A stretch of 64,000 bases of DNA from Rhizophagus irregularis (taxonomy: Eukaryota > Glomeromycota > Glomeromycetes > Glomerales > Glomeraceae). The notes under the pieces were generated by a model. That model ran no database searches. It was given only the letters and a program-made list of their open reading frames with translations, and was not told the DNA's origin. Position numbers and translations under genes: made by a program. The stretch is from assembly GCF_026210795.1 (NCBI RefSeq), contig NC_089433.1:2071001-2135000 (forward strand), read 5' to 3'. Positions within the stretch are counted from its first letter, which is position 1. Every line of letters begins with the position of its first letter. Shown in pieces: positions 23,470 through 34,372 of this stretch.

Positions 23470-26284
23470 AATTGGGTCTTAGCTCATTAATTTTTCGGTC
23501 ATTATCTTTAGTATTCTCATCCTCATCTCCCATTACAATTCAAAGAATGAAATTCTTTTCATTGACACAACTACTATTCTATCATTATCAAGAATTTGGC
23601 TGTGGGTTTGATCGCTAGAGGATAAAATAGAAGTTTGAATGGTTTTCACTGACAATTCATTCTTTTGACCTTTACCCTCAATAGCATGAACAATTTCAGC
23701 ATCAATGGTGATTACATAATGATGATTACTATGAATTTTGAAGTTATATCTGATACTTCGTTTGAAAACCCATATACAAGCATTTTTATTGGCATTTTTT
23801 AATATAAAGATTAAACGTGTGGTTACATATATATCAACTAAAAATTCCACGATAGTTCCTCCAGTTATGAAAGGGACAACCCTAGTAACATCTGAATTAC
23901 AAATAAACGTTGAATATATGCCCTATAAAAACGAAATGAGTTAAATTTGTTTAATATTTGTGCTCATGTGTAATAAATGTCTAAAAAAGCACCATTTTGT
24001 TTAATTTTTGTTTTTTTGTAATAAGACATAAATTGGACAAATTGATGCTTTTTTGGACGTTTTTTACACATGAACACAAATTTAACACATTTCATTTTTA
24101 TAGGGATGTGACAGTTGCTTGTTAAAAAATTACGTATGGAATCTATAAAAATAAATTATTGATATCGACATTCAGTTATTATTGTTTTAAAAAAGAGAGA
24201 GGAAGAAAAATATTATATTTTAACAGAAAATTTACCATAAATGCGGCTCTAATAATAAAATGCATATCCGTTTATCACAGTCTCCCCCGCTCATATCTAT
24301 TCGCCTTATCCGCCATAATAAGAAAGCTGTTGATGATAATCTTGGTATGCTATTTCCGATATATAAATATATATAAGGATATTGCATTGAAAGAATGTAG
24401 GATCTTTTGGAGTCACATACAAGGCAAACAAACATATACAGTAGACATGCGCAAGATTTGACCAAAATCGAAAATAATTTTAAGGATATTTGAAGCATGT
24501 ATTTTACGTATTTTATATGAAATTATCGAAATGACCATGTTGCGAATGCATACCTATAAAAAGGATAAAAGTAGTAAAATTATTGATTACCAGAGAGTTC
24601 GCCTATGATGATTTACACAGATATTATCCGAAAGTAAATTTATTGAATGCAGTCAAGATATACTTCAATTATACTTGCAAGATATTATCTGAAAGTAGCA
24701 CGTTATTCATTTTAGTTGACCTTCTTTTCCCTGCATTGTTGTAGAAATTAGAAATATAAAAGTACAAACAAAAGTCTAAATTTACAGGATTTTTTTGCAT
24801 CTTCTTGTAAAGGTAATTGGGCGTTATTAGTTTCTATTTTAGCAAGAACCGTACTTGATAATGATTCAGGAATTGATGTGGATGAAATAGCAATATCAGT
24901 ATGTGGAAATGATTCAGAAATTGATGTACCAGATGATACCAAGCATCAATATTTGATTGTAATTTGAAAGTATTTTCATCCATTTTTGAAGATATTGGTA
25001 TATCGGGTGATGTACTTAATTGTGATTTAGAATTGGAGTAGGTAGTGAATAGTGATACCACTTTCTTGAGTTTTTTATTAGGTGGTGTGATATTTTTGCA
25101 TTTAAGAGGTGTGTGGATTGATACCTTGGATAAAAGCTTCTTGGTTAAAGGGTTTCAGCTTAAAAGGTTTCGCTCATAGACCAAAAATAGGATGCCAAAA
25201 CCTAAAAAAATGTCATACTAACGTTTTTTATTAAAGTTTCGAAACTTACCTGAGATCCAGAATCAAAATTTGACCAGATTCCTACAAAATAGAAATAAAG
25301 AAGTGTTAATACAACATTTTTTTTAAATTAGTTTTTGAAAGATTCCAAAAACTATGATTCCAGCGTTTTGAAATCGGAACCGGCTATCTATAAATAAGAA
25401 AAAATGAATTGTCAGTAACAGTTCATTAAAAACCAACCGAATCCTGCGTCCAAAGAGCTGAAAAGTTTCCTAAAAGATAAAAAACACGAGACGTTAGCAA
25501 TCATTTAACTAATAGAATTAATTCAAAGGAAAAATACCCACTCACCGAATTTCCCACATGTCCGGATACTCCAAAGAATAAAAAAGAAAAAAATGAAATG
25601 TTCATTAGTAGCCATCTTGTTAAAATACTTTATTATAAATGCCCAAACTCCAGAGACCTGAAAGAATCACTAAAAAAAGAAAAAAAAATGAACTGTTAGT
25701 ACCGTTCGTTAACATAAATGAATTATAAAAAACAGGACAATAGCTCACCAGATCTTACGCGTTCAAAGACCCTTCCTGCCATTTAAAAGATTAATGATTA
25801 CCGTTACTAATTGAGGTCTAATATGGGCCAAATTGTATTAAAGCAAAATAACTAGTGGAAGGTGTTATCAAATAAACACATTATCATTGATAGAGAAGAT
25901 TACACCTTATTGAAAATATATTGTTAATAAAATATTTTAAATAATCGGGATATAATCGGAACATTTTCAATTTGAATACAAAATCGGAATATCTTTATAA
26001 ATTTAAATTTTTTTCAGAGTATTTCCTGATACTTTTTATCATATTAAAACTTCTAAATTTTAATTTGAAATATAATCGGAATGTTATCAGTATAATCGGA
26101 GTATTTTTAATAAATTCGAGGAAAAGTTGGAGTGTATCTGACAAAAATTTTTTATAGGGTTTGAACTTAAAGTTTCGTTGAACCGCTTAGTTTTAAAAAA
26201 GATTAATCATTTAGATTAATATCTTACTATTATAACTGCTCCAATCCAAAAACCAGCATATGCTTGAATCTGAATAAAATTCAT
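23470..26284 (-). pseudogene. seven-transmembrane protein relic B, split by an insertion
   Basis: The pieces match relic A. They are a C-terminal block with YVITIDAEIVHAIEGKGQK (about 23640-23740), MEFLVDIYVTTRLIFILK at 23797-23850, a transmembrane-3 block TAFLLWRIRRIDMS near 24320, and exon 1 at 26228-26284 (MNFIQIQAYAGFWIGAVII with a GTAAGA donor). Between exon 1 and the rest lies a 1.55-kb insertion. Transmembrane segment 6 appears to be missing: the frame jumps from LKNANKNACIWVFKRSIRY to the segment 7 region. Frameshifts make it non-functional. Confidence 0.75.
24604..26157 (-). mobile_element. inserted sequence with exon-intron mosaic
   Basis: The insertion is defined by comparison with the paired duplicate: homology stops after GAGAGTTCGCC and resumes at TTTGAACTTAAAG. 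On the minus strand it shows a series of short blocks bounded by splice-like signals. One is TTTTGTAG, then GAATCTGG...GATCTCAG, then GTAAGTTTCG. Others are bounded by GTGAGTGGG and GTGAGCTATT donors and by TTTTAG or TGGCAG acceptors. Frames at 24748-25061 carry a repeated ISSSTSIPES/ISESFPHTDI motif. I found no terminal repeats or target duplication and no recognised domain. The same block-and-intron style recurs in the array at 31525-33775, so the two may be related. Confidence 0.5.
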
Positions 26285-26900
26285 TTCGATTTTAGACTTT
26301 GAGTGCTTTGAATGAAAAAAAATAATTATGAGAAGTTGGAGCGTGTCCTTTAAATTCTAAAATTTTATTCGTTCCCACATTCCTATAAAAATTTTTTCAG
26401 AAAAATGATCACGTGTCTGAGTTTCTTCGGAATAAAAACTAGAAAAATGATCATTTATCGGAATAGCGTCATTAACAGCAAAATGTGTATATTTATTCTG
26501 GTATTATAACTAAAATTATTGTGCCGATCCAATTATTGTTTTGAAAAAATTTAGTATTATCCCCAAAAAACAAAATTTAATATGGAAATGTGTACTACAA
26601 ATTATCATTTTTTATTTAAAAGTTTCCGTTATTTTTAAATTTGTACGCGTAAACAAATGTAACATAGCTGCTATGTGTTCTTTTTCTTGATAATCATTAT
26701 ACTATCTAATTATGTCGAACAGTTTCTCTAAAAGGGAATTAATAAATAATGGATAAACCAATAAAATGATAAATGGACTTTTTTATTACCGTAAAACCAG
26801 TCAAGATATCAAATTCAGGTTGTTTAACACCAAATTTAATATTGCCAAAACAAAGTATTAAACCTAATTTGTATTAACTAAAAAAATTCTAATCTATGTC

Positions 26901-27370
26901 GTAAATGTACTAAGGTTGCGTAAGTTTGCGTTTATGCTTATTTACAGTCTTCCTATTACCACCTAATTAATACAAAATGGATGCTAATATTAACAAGTCT
27001 TAATTTTTTAATTTTTGTTTTTTTGGTCACTAAGGTCATAAAAAGAAATACTGTACTGTAACTGCCGGATTCCGATAATAAGCATTGTTAAGTTTGTATG
27101 ACCTTATTTTTTTTTTAGCAATAATATTTTTCATTCTGTATTATCAAACTGATTTCTAAAAATTATTCTAAAAATAATTTTAAATTTCTTTTCGGAAGTA
27201 ATGTCTCAAATTGCATTCACAATTATCGAAAATTATTCTTCATTATTTTACAACTTATCTAAATTATTCTTCATTATTTTATATAAATATGTTATATTTA
27301 CTTGGAGTATTTTTTTCGAAGTTTTATTCAGTCCTTGTTAATTGTCCTCAATTCAATTATTTTTTAAAAA
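26901..27370. other. upstream region of the seven-transmembrane gene
   Basis: AT-rich with no gene. It contains ATTATTCTTCATTATTTTA direct repeats at 27230-27290, shortly before the start codon. Confidence 0.45.
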
Positions 27371-28801
27371 ATGGATTATTTTCAGACACAAGCGTATATT
27401 GGAGTTATTGTTGGGATAACCGTGATGGTAAGCTATACAATGTTATATATATATATATATACTATGTATCTTATATCGCAGGCAATAGTATTTTCTATTA
27501 AGAATAGACACTACACTTTCATTTCGCATTATCGCACATATGCTTTTATCGAAGTTTTATTACTATTTCCTATGGTATAAAGTATAGTCGGTATATATAA
27601 ATCAAAAATTTACAGCGTATAGAATTTTAATATATACGTAATTTTTTTTTTTCAGATAAATTTACATAATATGATCGTTTCGATATTTTTGTACAAAGCT
27701 CGCGAAACAAAAATTTTGAATTTTCTTAAAATAATTTTAAATTTTGCCAACATATTGCGTTTTGGTAGTGTATTTGGCACACATATGACTCCTCATATTG
27801 CCACACTAACTCAATGCGTATCTCTTCAATACCTAGCAGCTATCGGTAATGTTAGCATAAGAGTGGCATTAACAGCTTTCTTATTGTGGCAATTAAAACA
27901 AGTACATGATGAAAATACAGATAAATGGATTGGTATTATATTATTTGTGATCAGAGCTTGTTTAGCGGTGAGTAGAATTCTTGATTTTTTTTTACCGTAA
28001 TTAAAAAATTGCTGAAAAAAAATTTTAATTTCTTGTTAAAAGGTCCCTCAACTCGGTTTACAAAGACCAGATCTTCAATCTATTTCCGAGAATAATTTAA
28101 TAGTTTGTGTCCCTAATGTTATCACTTTACGATATTATTCGATTACTGAGATATTAGTTGAAATTTTCATTGATATATATGTGACCGTCCGTTTAATTCT
28201 TATATTAAAAAAGGCTAATAAAAATGTTGCGGGTTTATCCACAAATATAGGACGCCCCAAGCGATCTTTATTCACTGTCGTTATATACTGGAATTTCTTA
28301 CGATTATTAGTAATTTTTATCTTTCATGCATTTGGCCTTGCAGACCTTTATACTTTGAGCAAAAGCTTCATTCCTATAACACTTGCAGCAAAGTGTTTAA
28401 TAAATATATTCTTATCTTACGTGATTACCGCTGACGCTGAAATTGTGCGAGTCATTAAGGGCAAACCTAATCAAGAAAATAATAAAAGAAATCAAAAGAA
28501 GCCAACAAAAAGTAAAACAAAATCCTTATTAACGATAGATACAAGCGATTCCCCATCTCAATTTCTTTCTAAACTTACACCACATACTCCTAGATCAATG
28601 AAACAACATGAGAAAAGATTGTCAATCTCTGAATGGACAAATACGGCTATTGATAATTTTAATGATGAAATAATTGAAGAACCTCGAAGTCAAAACAATT
28701 GGGATTTTAATAATGAAAAAATAATTGAAGAACCTTTAAGTCTTAATAACAATAATCATTCAGTAACAATACAACTTAATAACACAACTAATAATGACTA
28801 A
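27371..28801 (+). CDS. seven-transmembrane receptor-like protein
   Basis: I assembled exons 27371-27427, 27482-27574, 27656-27967 and 28043-28801. Every junction is phase 0 with GT...AG introns, giving 406 residues. Hydrophobic segments lie at about 8-26, 39-66, 102-130, 140-158, 187-210, 230-252 and 263-285, seven in all. The N-terminus is short and a long hydrophilic, Lys/Ser/Asn-rich tail follows (290-406) with a repeated IIEEPxSxNN motif. Cys104 sits at the outer start of segment 3 and Cys176 lies in the loop between segments 4 and 5, the positions of the disulfide typical of G-protein-coupled receptors. No DRY-type motif follows segment 3. Calling it receptor-like is therefore an inference from topology only. 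Four or more relics of the same family lie within 10 kb to the left. Confidence 0.78.
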
Positions 28802-29165
28802 ATATTAATTACTATTAAAAATATAGTTTATATCACGTAGTAAATTTTTCTAGACCTATAATGGCAGTTATTTAATATTGTGTGGATTTCAAAAAATCAA
28901 ATTTTATATATAAATAATTTTTGAAATTAAAATTGGTTTGGTTGGGTTATAAAAGGGTCCATCTAGGAGCCCTTGACGGGGTCTTAACATATAACTTAGC
29001 TTATTATTTTATATTCCTATTGTCCGTCTGTCGATCATTTTTGTCGATTTTATAATAATGTAAATGTGACGAAAAAATAGTTAATTTAACTTTGAATTAC
29101 AATATTAATTACAATATTAATGTATGGTTATTGGCTAATTTTGAAATGTTTCACAATATATATAC
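28802..29165. other. 3' region of the seven-transmembrane gene
   Basis: AT-rich. It contains GGGTCCATCTAGGAGCCC (28955-28972), a short inverted motif, and no gene. Confidence 0.4.
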
Positions 29166-29241
29166 ACAGTTGGCTCGCGTTATAACGAATTTGCTGATCT
29201 GACCTTCGTTATGGAAAAATTCGGTAACACTATAACTGACA

Positions 29242-29438
29242 GAGTATACATATAAACTGTACTGTACGGTTAGCTTAACTGTACTGTACGAAGTGAGAAC
29301 TCACCAATCAGATTTTACTGTACGATAAATAAAAAAAATTTAAAAAATTTGAAAAGTATACAATGAGTTATGATTGGCTAAAATATTTTCGTACAGTACA
29401 GTTTAGCTGACCGTACAGTACAGTTTATCTATTTACCT
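29242..29438. mobile_element. palindromic MITE with 9-bp target duplication (197 bp)
   Basis: Identical 9-bp repeats TAACTGACA flank the element (29233-29241 and 29439-29447). The arms contain ATAAACTGTACTGTACGG on the left and its reverse complement on the right, with ACTGTACTGTACG repeated within each arm. A 9-bp duplication is typical of Mutator-like elements. It has no coding capacity and is nested in the pogo/Tigger element. Confidence 0.8.
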
Positions 29439-29589
29439 TAACTGACATCCATATAGCAAAATTCGGAATATTATATAACGAATTTTTATTAAAAATTCGT
29501 TAAATATTTTAAAGTAAATTTATGTAAATAAATGTAAATTATAATATATTTATATTATTTATTATTAAATGTAATACAATTATTATATT

Positions 29590-30700
29590 ATATATTGTAA
29601 ACATTAATGAAATTAATAAAATCATTAAGATTCGTTTGTCTCGCAGAAATAAAACATTGTTTTAATGCCTCCTTCTTAAGTTTTTTAATGCATCTTATTT
29701 CTTCTTTTTTCATATCAAATTTATCCTCTTGTTGCTTTAAATACAAAATCACCTTATCATAATGTTCAATGGTCGCTATGAGTAATGGATGGTAAAGAAT
29801 CAGAATTTAGTTCTTCTACCTCTTGTTCATGATTATTGGGAAGAACTACTTTCAAAATTTCTTCATTGGATATCATTTCTGTTGTAAGTTCAGATTCATC
29901 ACATTGAAGGATTTTCAAGATTAAGTTTATCAATTAAATCTTGAACTTCTTTCAGCTCATTCGTATGTGTTAGAAGAACTTGTATTTCAGCACAGAAATC
30001 CATATTGATTTCACTTTCATTATCTTTAAATAAAATATCTGCTTTTAACCAGCAATTTTTAATAGTAGATTGAGTAACATTATCATGCATATGTGACATA
30101 TTGATGCACTTTTTGATATTAATTTCAACAGGGTTAATGCCAAATTCATTATAATTATCAAAGGCTTTAACATGATTTCGCAATAATAATTTTTGGTATT
30201 GTGCCTGAAATAAAATTAAATTTTTTATAGTTAATAAAAGGATTTGAAATTACTAAGATGTAAGGTGTAGATTTGAAGTTAAAGTATGAATTCAACTACC
30301 TTGAAAATGGCTAAAGGTGTGAAGTAGTATTTGGAGGAAGGAATTCAATTTTAATATTAGTTAATTTTGTATTTTCATTGAGAGAATGAGTTGGTGCATT
30401 ATCAACAAAAAGAATGATATCTCAGTTCTGTATTCTCATTTGAGCATCAAGCCTTTTAAGATATGCATTCCAGATCAATACTTGCATTCAACTTTTTGAA
30501 TTCTAATAATAATTTACTAGAAGAGTAGTTTTGTTAATATTTTTTAGAGCCCAGGGATTTTCATATTTGTGTATGAATAAGGGGCACAACTTTCCAGTCC
30601 CAGTTGCATTACAAGTAAATAAGACTGTTATATGATTCTTAGATTATTTTGTTCCAGCCACAGGACCATTAAATTTGATTTTTAAATTTACTACAATCAT
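29590..30700 (-). pseudogene. pogo/Tigger DDE transposase (C-terminal half), broken
   Basis: Read on the minus strand, the relic shows LFVDNAPTHSLNEN, the DDE-1 Asp/Asn block, then IEFLPPNTTSHL followed by a stop. After an intron-like gap (acceptor TTTATTTCAG near 30209) come AQYQKLLLRNHVKAFDNYN and NVTQSTIKNCWLKADIL. The C-terminus has KFDMKKEEIRCIKKLKKEA and ARQTNLNDFINF. These are the usual landmarks of CENP-B/Tigger transposases. Stops occur at ENPSM and elsewhere, and the N-terminal DNA-binding half is absent. Confidence 0.82.
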
Positions 30701-30925
30701 ATAAAATAAAGTAGAGTAATAGTTTAGTTAGTAATTTTTTTATTTGTTTTATATAAGTAAAATAAAAATTAAGCAAATTAATAAAATATATAGTAATTTT
30801 ATTATTATATCAATTATTAAGAATAACTGCAAATAAATTAATGGTATACTTGAATATTTGTACTGACCATTTGAGATCATTTAATTCAGTCTTTATTATA
30901 TTAAACATTCATAAAAATTTTAGAT

Positions 30926-33900
30926 CACTGGTAAAAAAATGGTCTATCCTACACATATCCTACACATATCTTACATATATCGGATACTCAAAATGTAGAA
31001 AATCATACACAAATAATACACATATCATACACATATCGGGTACTTATATATATGGTATACCTATCAGGTACCTGATATATGTATGATATATATATTAGTA
31101 CCCGATATGTGTATAATACACTAGTCGAACGATGTCAAATCGGGGACCAATCAGGTGACCGAATTCCACCCGATTGGTTCCTATTTTTTAAAAAATTTTC
31201 ATCAATCAGTAAACCTGATTGCTGCCAAAAGATGGCGCAAAAGGAGGATACTCAGGTACCAATCGGGATATTCAATAGAGTATAATCGGGTATTAATAGT
31301 TACCAATAGGATATTTACTGGATATTTACTATTTGACATATCAGTATACCGATTGATAACTTTTTAATAAATTTATAACAATAAGAAATCTGCCGATTGC
31401 ATACATTTTTATTTAAATTTATTTGATATTTTACAATAATTACATTTAATAATTTAAATTTATTAATTATTAAAAATACAAAATCAGAAATACTACTAAT
31501 ACTGAAATTTTATCTGGAATCCAGTATCCAGGTTGGAGCAAATTCCCTACAAAAGAAATAAAAAAACATTAAAGAAAGTTTTTTAAAAAAAGTTTCAAAA
31601 GTTAAAACTTACTTATGAAATTCTGGTATATACATCTATCAGAGCCGATTCCCTATAATAGAATAATAAAAAAATGTTTATTACCGTTTTTTTAATAGTT
31701 TCAAAAAAAAATTTCTGAAACTTATTACTTATGGGATTCTATGGGATTCGTTATACCGATTCCCTATAATAGAACATTTAAAAAAAAACGTTAAAAACGT
31801 TTTTTTAATAGTTTCGAAAAAATATTTTTCGAAACTTACCTATGGAATTCGTTATACCGATTCCCTATAAAAGAATTAAAAAAAAACGTTAACGTTTTTT
31901 TAATAGTTTCGAAAAAATATTTTTCGAAACTTACCTATGGGATTCGTTATACCGACTCCCTATAAAAGAATTAAAAAAAAAAATTAACGTTTTTTTAATA
32001 GTTTCGAAAAAATATTTTTCGAAACTTACCTATGGGATTCGTTATACCGATTCCCTATAATAGAATTAAAAAAAAACGTTAGTTAACGTTTTTTTAAAAG
32101 TTTCAAAAAATATTTTCGAAACTTATCTATGGGATTCGTTATACCAATTCCCTATAATTGTATATTAAAAAAAAGAGTTTCGAAAAATTTTTCGAAACTC
32201 ACCTATGGGATTCGTTGTAACCGATTCCCTATAATAGTGTATTAGAAAAAAAACGTTAAAAACGTTTTTTAATAGTTTTGAAAAATTATTTTTCGAAACT
32301 TACCTATGGGATTCGTCCCTATAATTAAATATTAAAAAAAAACGTTTTAAAAAGACGTTAAAACGTTTTTTAATAGTTTCGAAAAATTATTTTTCGAAAC
32401 TAACCTATGGGATTCGTTGTAACCGATTCCCTATATTTGAATAATAAAAAAAAATGTTAAAAACATTTTTTTAATAGTTTCGAAAAATTATTTTTCGAAA
32501 CTAATCTATGGGATTCGTTATAACCGATTCCCTATAATTGTATATTAAAAAAAAGAGTTTCGAAAATTTTTTTCAAAACTCACCTATGGGATTCGTTGTA
32601 ACCGATTCCCTATAATAGTGTATTAGAAAAAAAATGTTAAAAACGTTTTTTAATAGTTTCGAAAAATTATTTTTCGAAACTTACCTATGGGATTCGTCCC
32701 TATAATTGAATATTAAAAAAAAACGTTTTAAAAAAACGTTAAAACGTTTTTTAATAGTTTCGAAAAATTATTTTTCGAAACTAACCTATGGGATTCGTTG
32801 TAACCGATTCCCTATATTTGAATAATAAAAAAAAAACGTTAAAAACATTTTTTAATAGTTTTGAAAAATTATTTTTCGAAACTTACCTATGGGATTCGTC
32901 CCTATAATTGAATATTAAAAAAAAACGTTTTAAAAAAACGTTAAAACGTTTTTTAATAGTTTCAAAAAATTATTTTTCGAAACTAACCTATGGGATTCGT
33001 TGTAACCGATTCCCTATATTTGAATAATAAAAAAAAAACGTTAAAAACGTTTTTTTAATAGTTTCGAAAAATTATTTTTCGAAACTAATCTATGGGATTC
33101 GTTATAACCGATTCCCTATAATTGTATATTAAAAAAAAAGAGTTTTGAAAAATTTTTTCGAAACTCACCTATGGGATTCGTTATAACCTATTCCCTATAA
33201 TTAAATATTAAAAAAAAGTGAGTTTCGAAAAAGAATTTTTCGAAACTCACCTATGGGATTCGTTATAACCGATTCCCTACAATTGAATAATAAAAAAAAA
33301 TGAGTTTTGAAAAATTATTTTTCAAAACTCACCTATGGGATTCGTTATAACCGATTCCCTATAATTGTATATTAAAAAAAAAGAGTTTCAAAAAATTTTT
33401 TCGAAACTCACCTATGGGATTCGTTATAACCGATTCCCTACAATTGAATAATAAAAAAAATGAGTTTCGAAAAATTATTTTTCAAAACTCACCTATGGGA
33501 TTCGTTATAACCGATTCCCTATAATTGTATATTAAAAAAAAAGAGGTTCGAAAAATTTTTTCGAAACTCACCTATGGGATTCGTTATAACCGATTCCCTA
33601 TAATTAAATATTAAAAAAAAAGTGAATTTTGAAAAATTATTTTTCGAAACTCACCTATGGGATTCGTTATAACCGATTCCCTACAATTGAATATTAAAAA
33701 AAAAAGTGAGTTTCAAAAAATTATTTTTCGAAACTCACCTATGGGATTCGTTATAACCGATTCCCTACAATAAAATGTTTAAAAAAAATGTTAAAAATCG
33801 TTTATTAATATCTTCAAATAAATGGTTTTTTCAGTTTAATAAAGTTTCGAAAGTAAAATGTTTGAAACTTTTGTGGGATTCCGGTATCCAAATCGGAACC

Positions 33901-34369
33901 AATTTCCTAAAAAAAAATTTTTTTAAAAGTTTCAAAAGTAAATGTTTGAAAAAAAATGTTAAAGATAGTATGAAATAGTTTAAACTTTTTTTTTAAGTTT
34001 CAAAAGTAAATGTTCGAAAAAAAATGTTAGTGTAAATTTCAATAGTATAAAATAGTTTAATTTTAGTTAAAGAAAAATAGTTTATCAATAGTCTAATTGA
34101 AACAATAGAAATCAATCGGTAAATTTAAACTGAACGATAGTTATCAATCGGGTATTAACCTGATTGATACCCGATTGAAGTGTACACCAATTTCTAACTA
34201 TTGAATAAATCAGGTGACCGATCAAAAAAAAAGTTACCAATCGGGTAGGTACCCGATTGGTCAGCGTTTTACCTGTGATATGTGTATTATTTGTGTATGA
34301 TTTTCTACATTTTGAGTACCCAATATGTGTAATAAGATATGTGTAGGATAAATCATTTTTTTACCAGTG
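30926..34369. mobile_element. CACTG-ended (CACTA/EnSpm-type) element, 3.4 kb
   Basis: The left end is CACTGGTAAAAAAATGG and the right end is TTTTTTTACCAGTG. Perfect 3-bp duplications GAT flank it (30923-30925 and 34370-34372). CACTR ends with 3-bp duplications define the CACTA/EnSpm superfamily. The first and last hundred or so bases match the 279-bp element at 61729-62007. The interior has no transposase; it holds inverted ACCCGATTGG motifs and a large tandem array. It is probably mobilised in trans by a tnp2-type transposase such as the one encoded at 40376. Confidence 0.85.
31525..33775 (-). repeat. tandem array of hairpin units with splice-like borders
   Basis: By hand count there are roughly 25 units of 77-115 bp. 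Each contains an inverted repeat GTTTCGAAAAA...TTTTTCGAAAC and a conserved 25-26-bp block (ACCTATGGGATTCG...ATTCCCTA on the plus strand). On the minus strand every unit reads as a T-rich tract ending in TATAG or TGTAG, then GGAATCGG...GAATCCCATAG, then GTRAGTTTCG. That is a micro-exon between a consensus acceptor and donor. Early units carry an additional AACGTT...AACGTTTTT inverted repeat. The array fills most of the CACTG-ended element. Confidence 0.8.
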
Positions 34370-34372
34370 GAT

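Larger units (their letters stand above)
22790..26900. repeat. segmental duplicate of about 16.0-20.4 kb
   Basis: From the Myb-like 3' exon, through the minus-strand seven-transmembrane relic, to the CCAGTCAAGATATCAAATTC block near 26800, the order matches about 16060-20230. The two copies differ by two large indels: a roughly 600-bp stretch present only in the left copy (17940-18540) and a 1.55-kb insertion present only here (24604-26157). Confidence 0.75.
29166..30720 (-). mobile_element. pogo/Tigger-type DNA transposon relic
   Basis: The left end CAGTTGGCTCGCGTTATAACGAA has the typical look of pogo/Tigger terminal repeats (CAGT...CTCG...TATAACGAA). A DDE transposase relic on the minus strand lies inside. 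I could not find the right terminal repeat, which should lie near 30700-30900, so the right border is approximate. A palindromic MITE is nested in the left end. Confidence 0.7.

Noticed and set aside
27211-27580. Two overlapping plus-strand frames before and across the first intron of the seven-transmembrane gene
   Set aside because: They read through intron 1 or lie upstream of it. The in-phase four-exon model explains the same DNA better and is supported by the relic exon borders.
31500-33780. CRISPR-like array
   Set aside because: The units vary in length, and the apparent spacers are themselves conserved hairpins and A/T runs, not unique sequences. The array lies inside a eukaryotic transposon.
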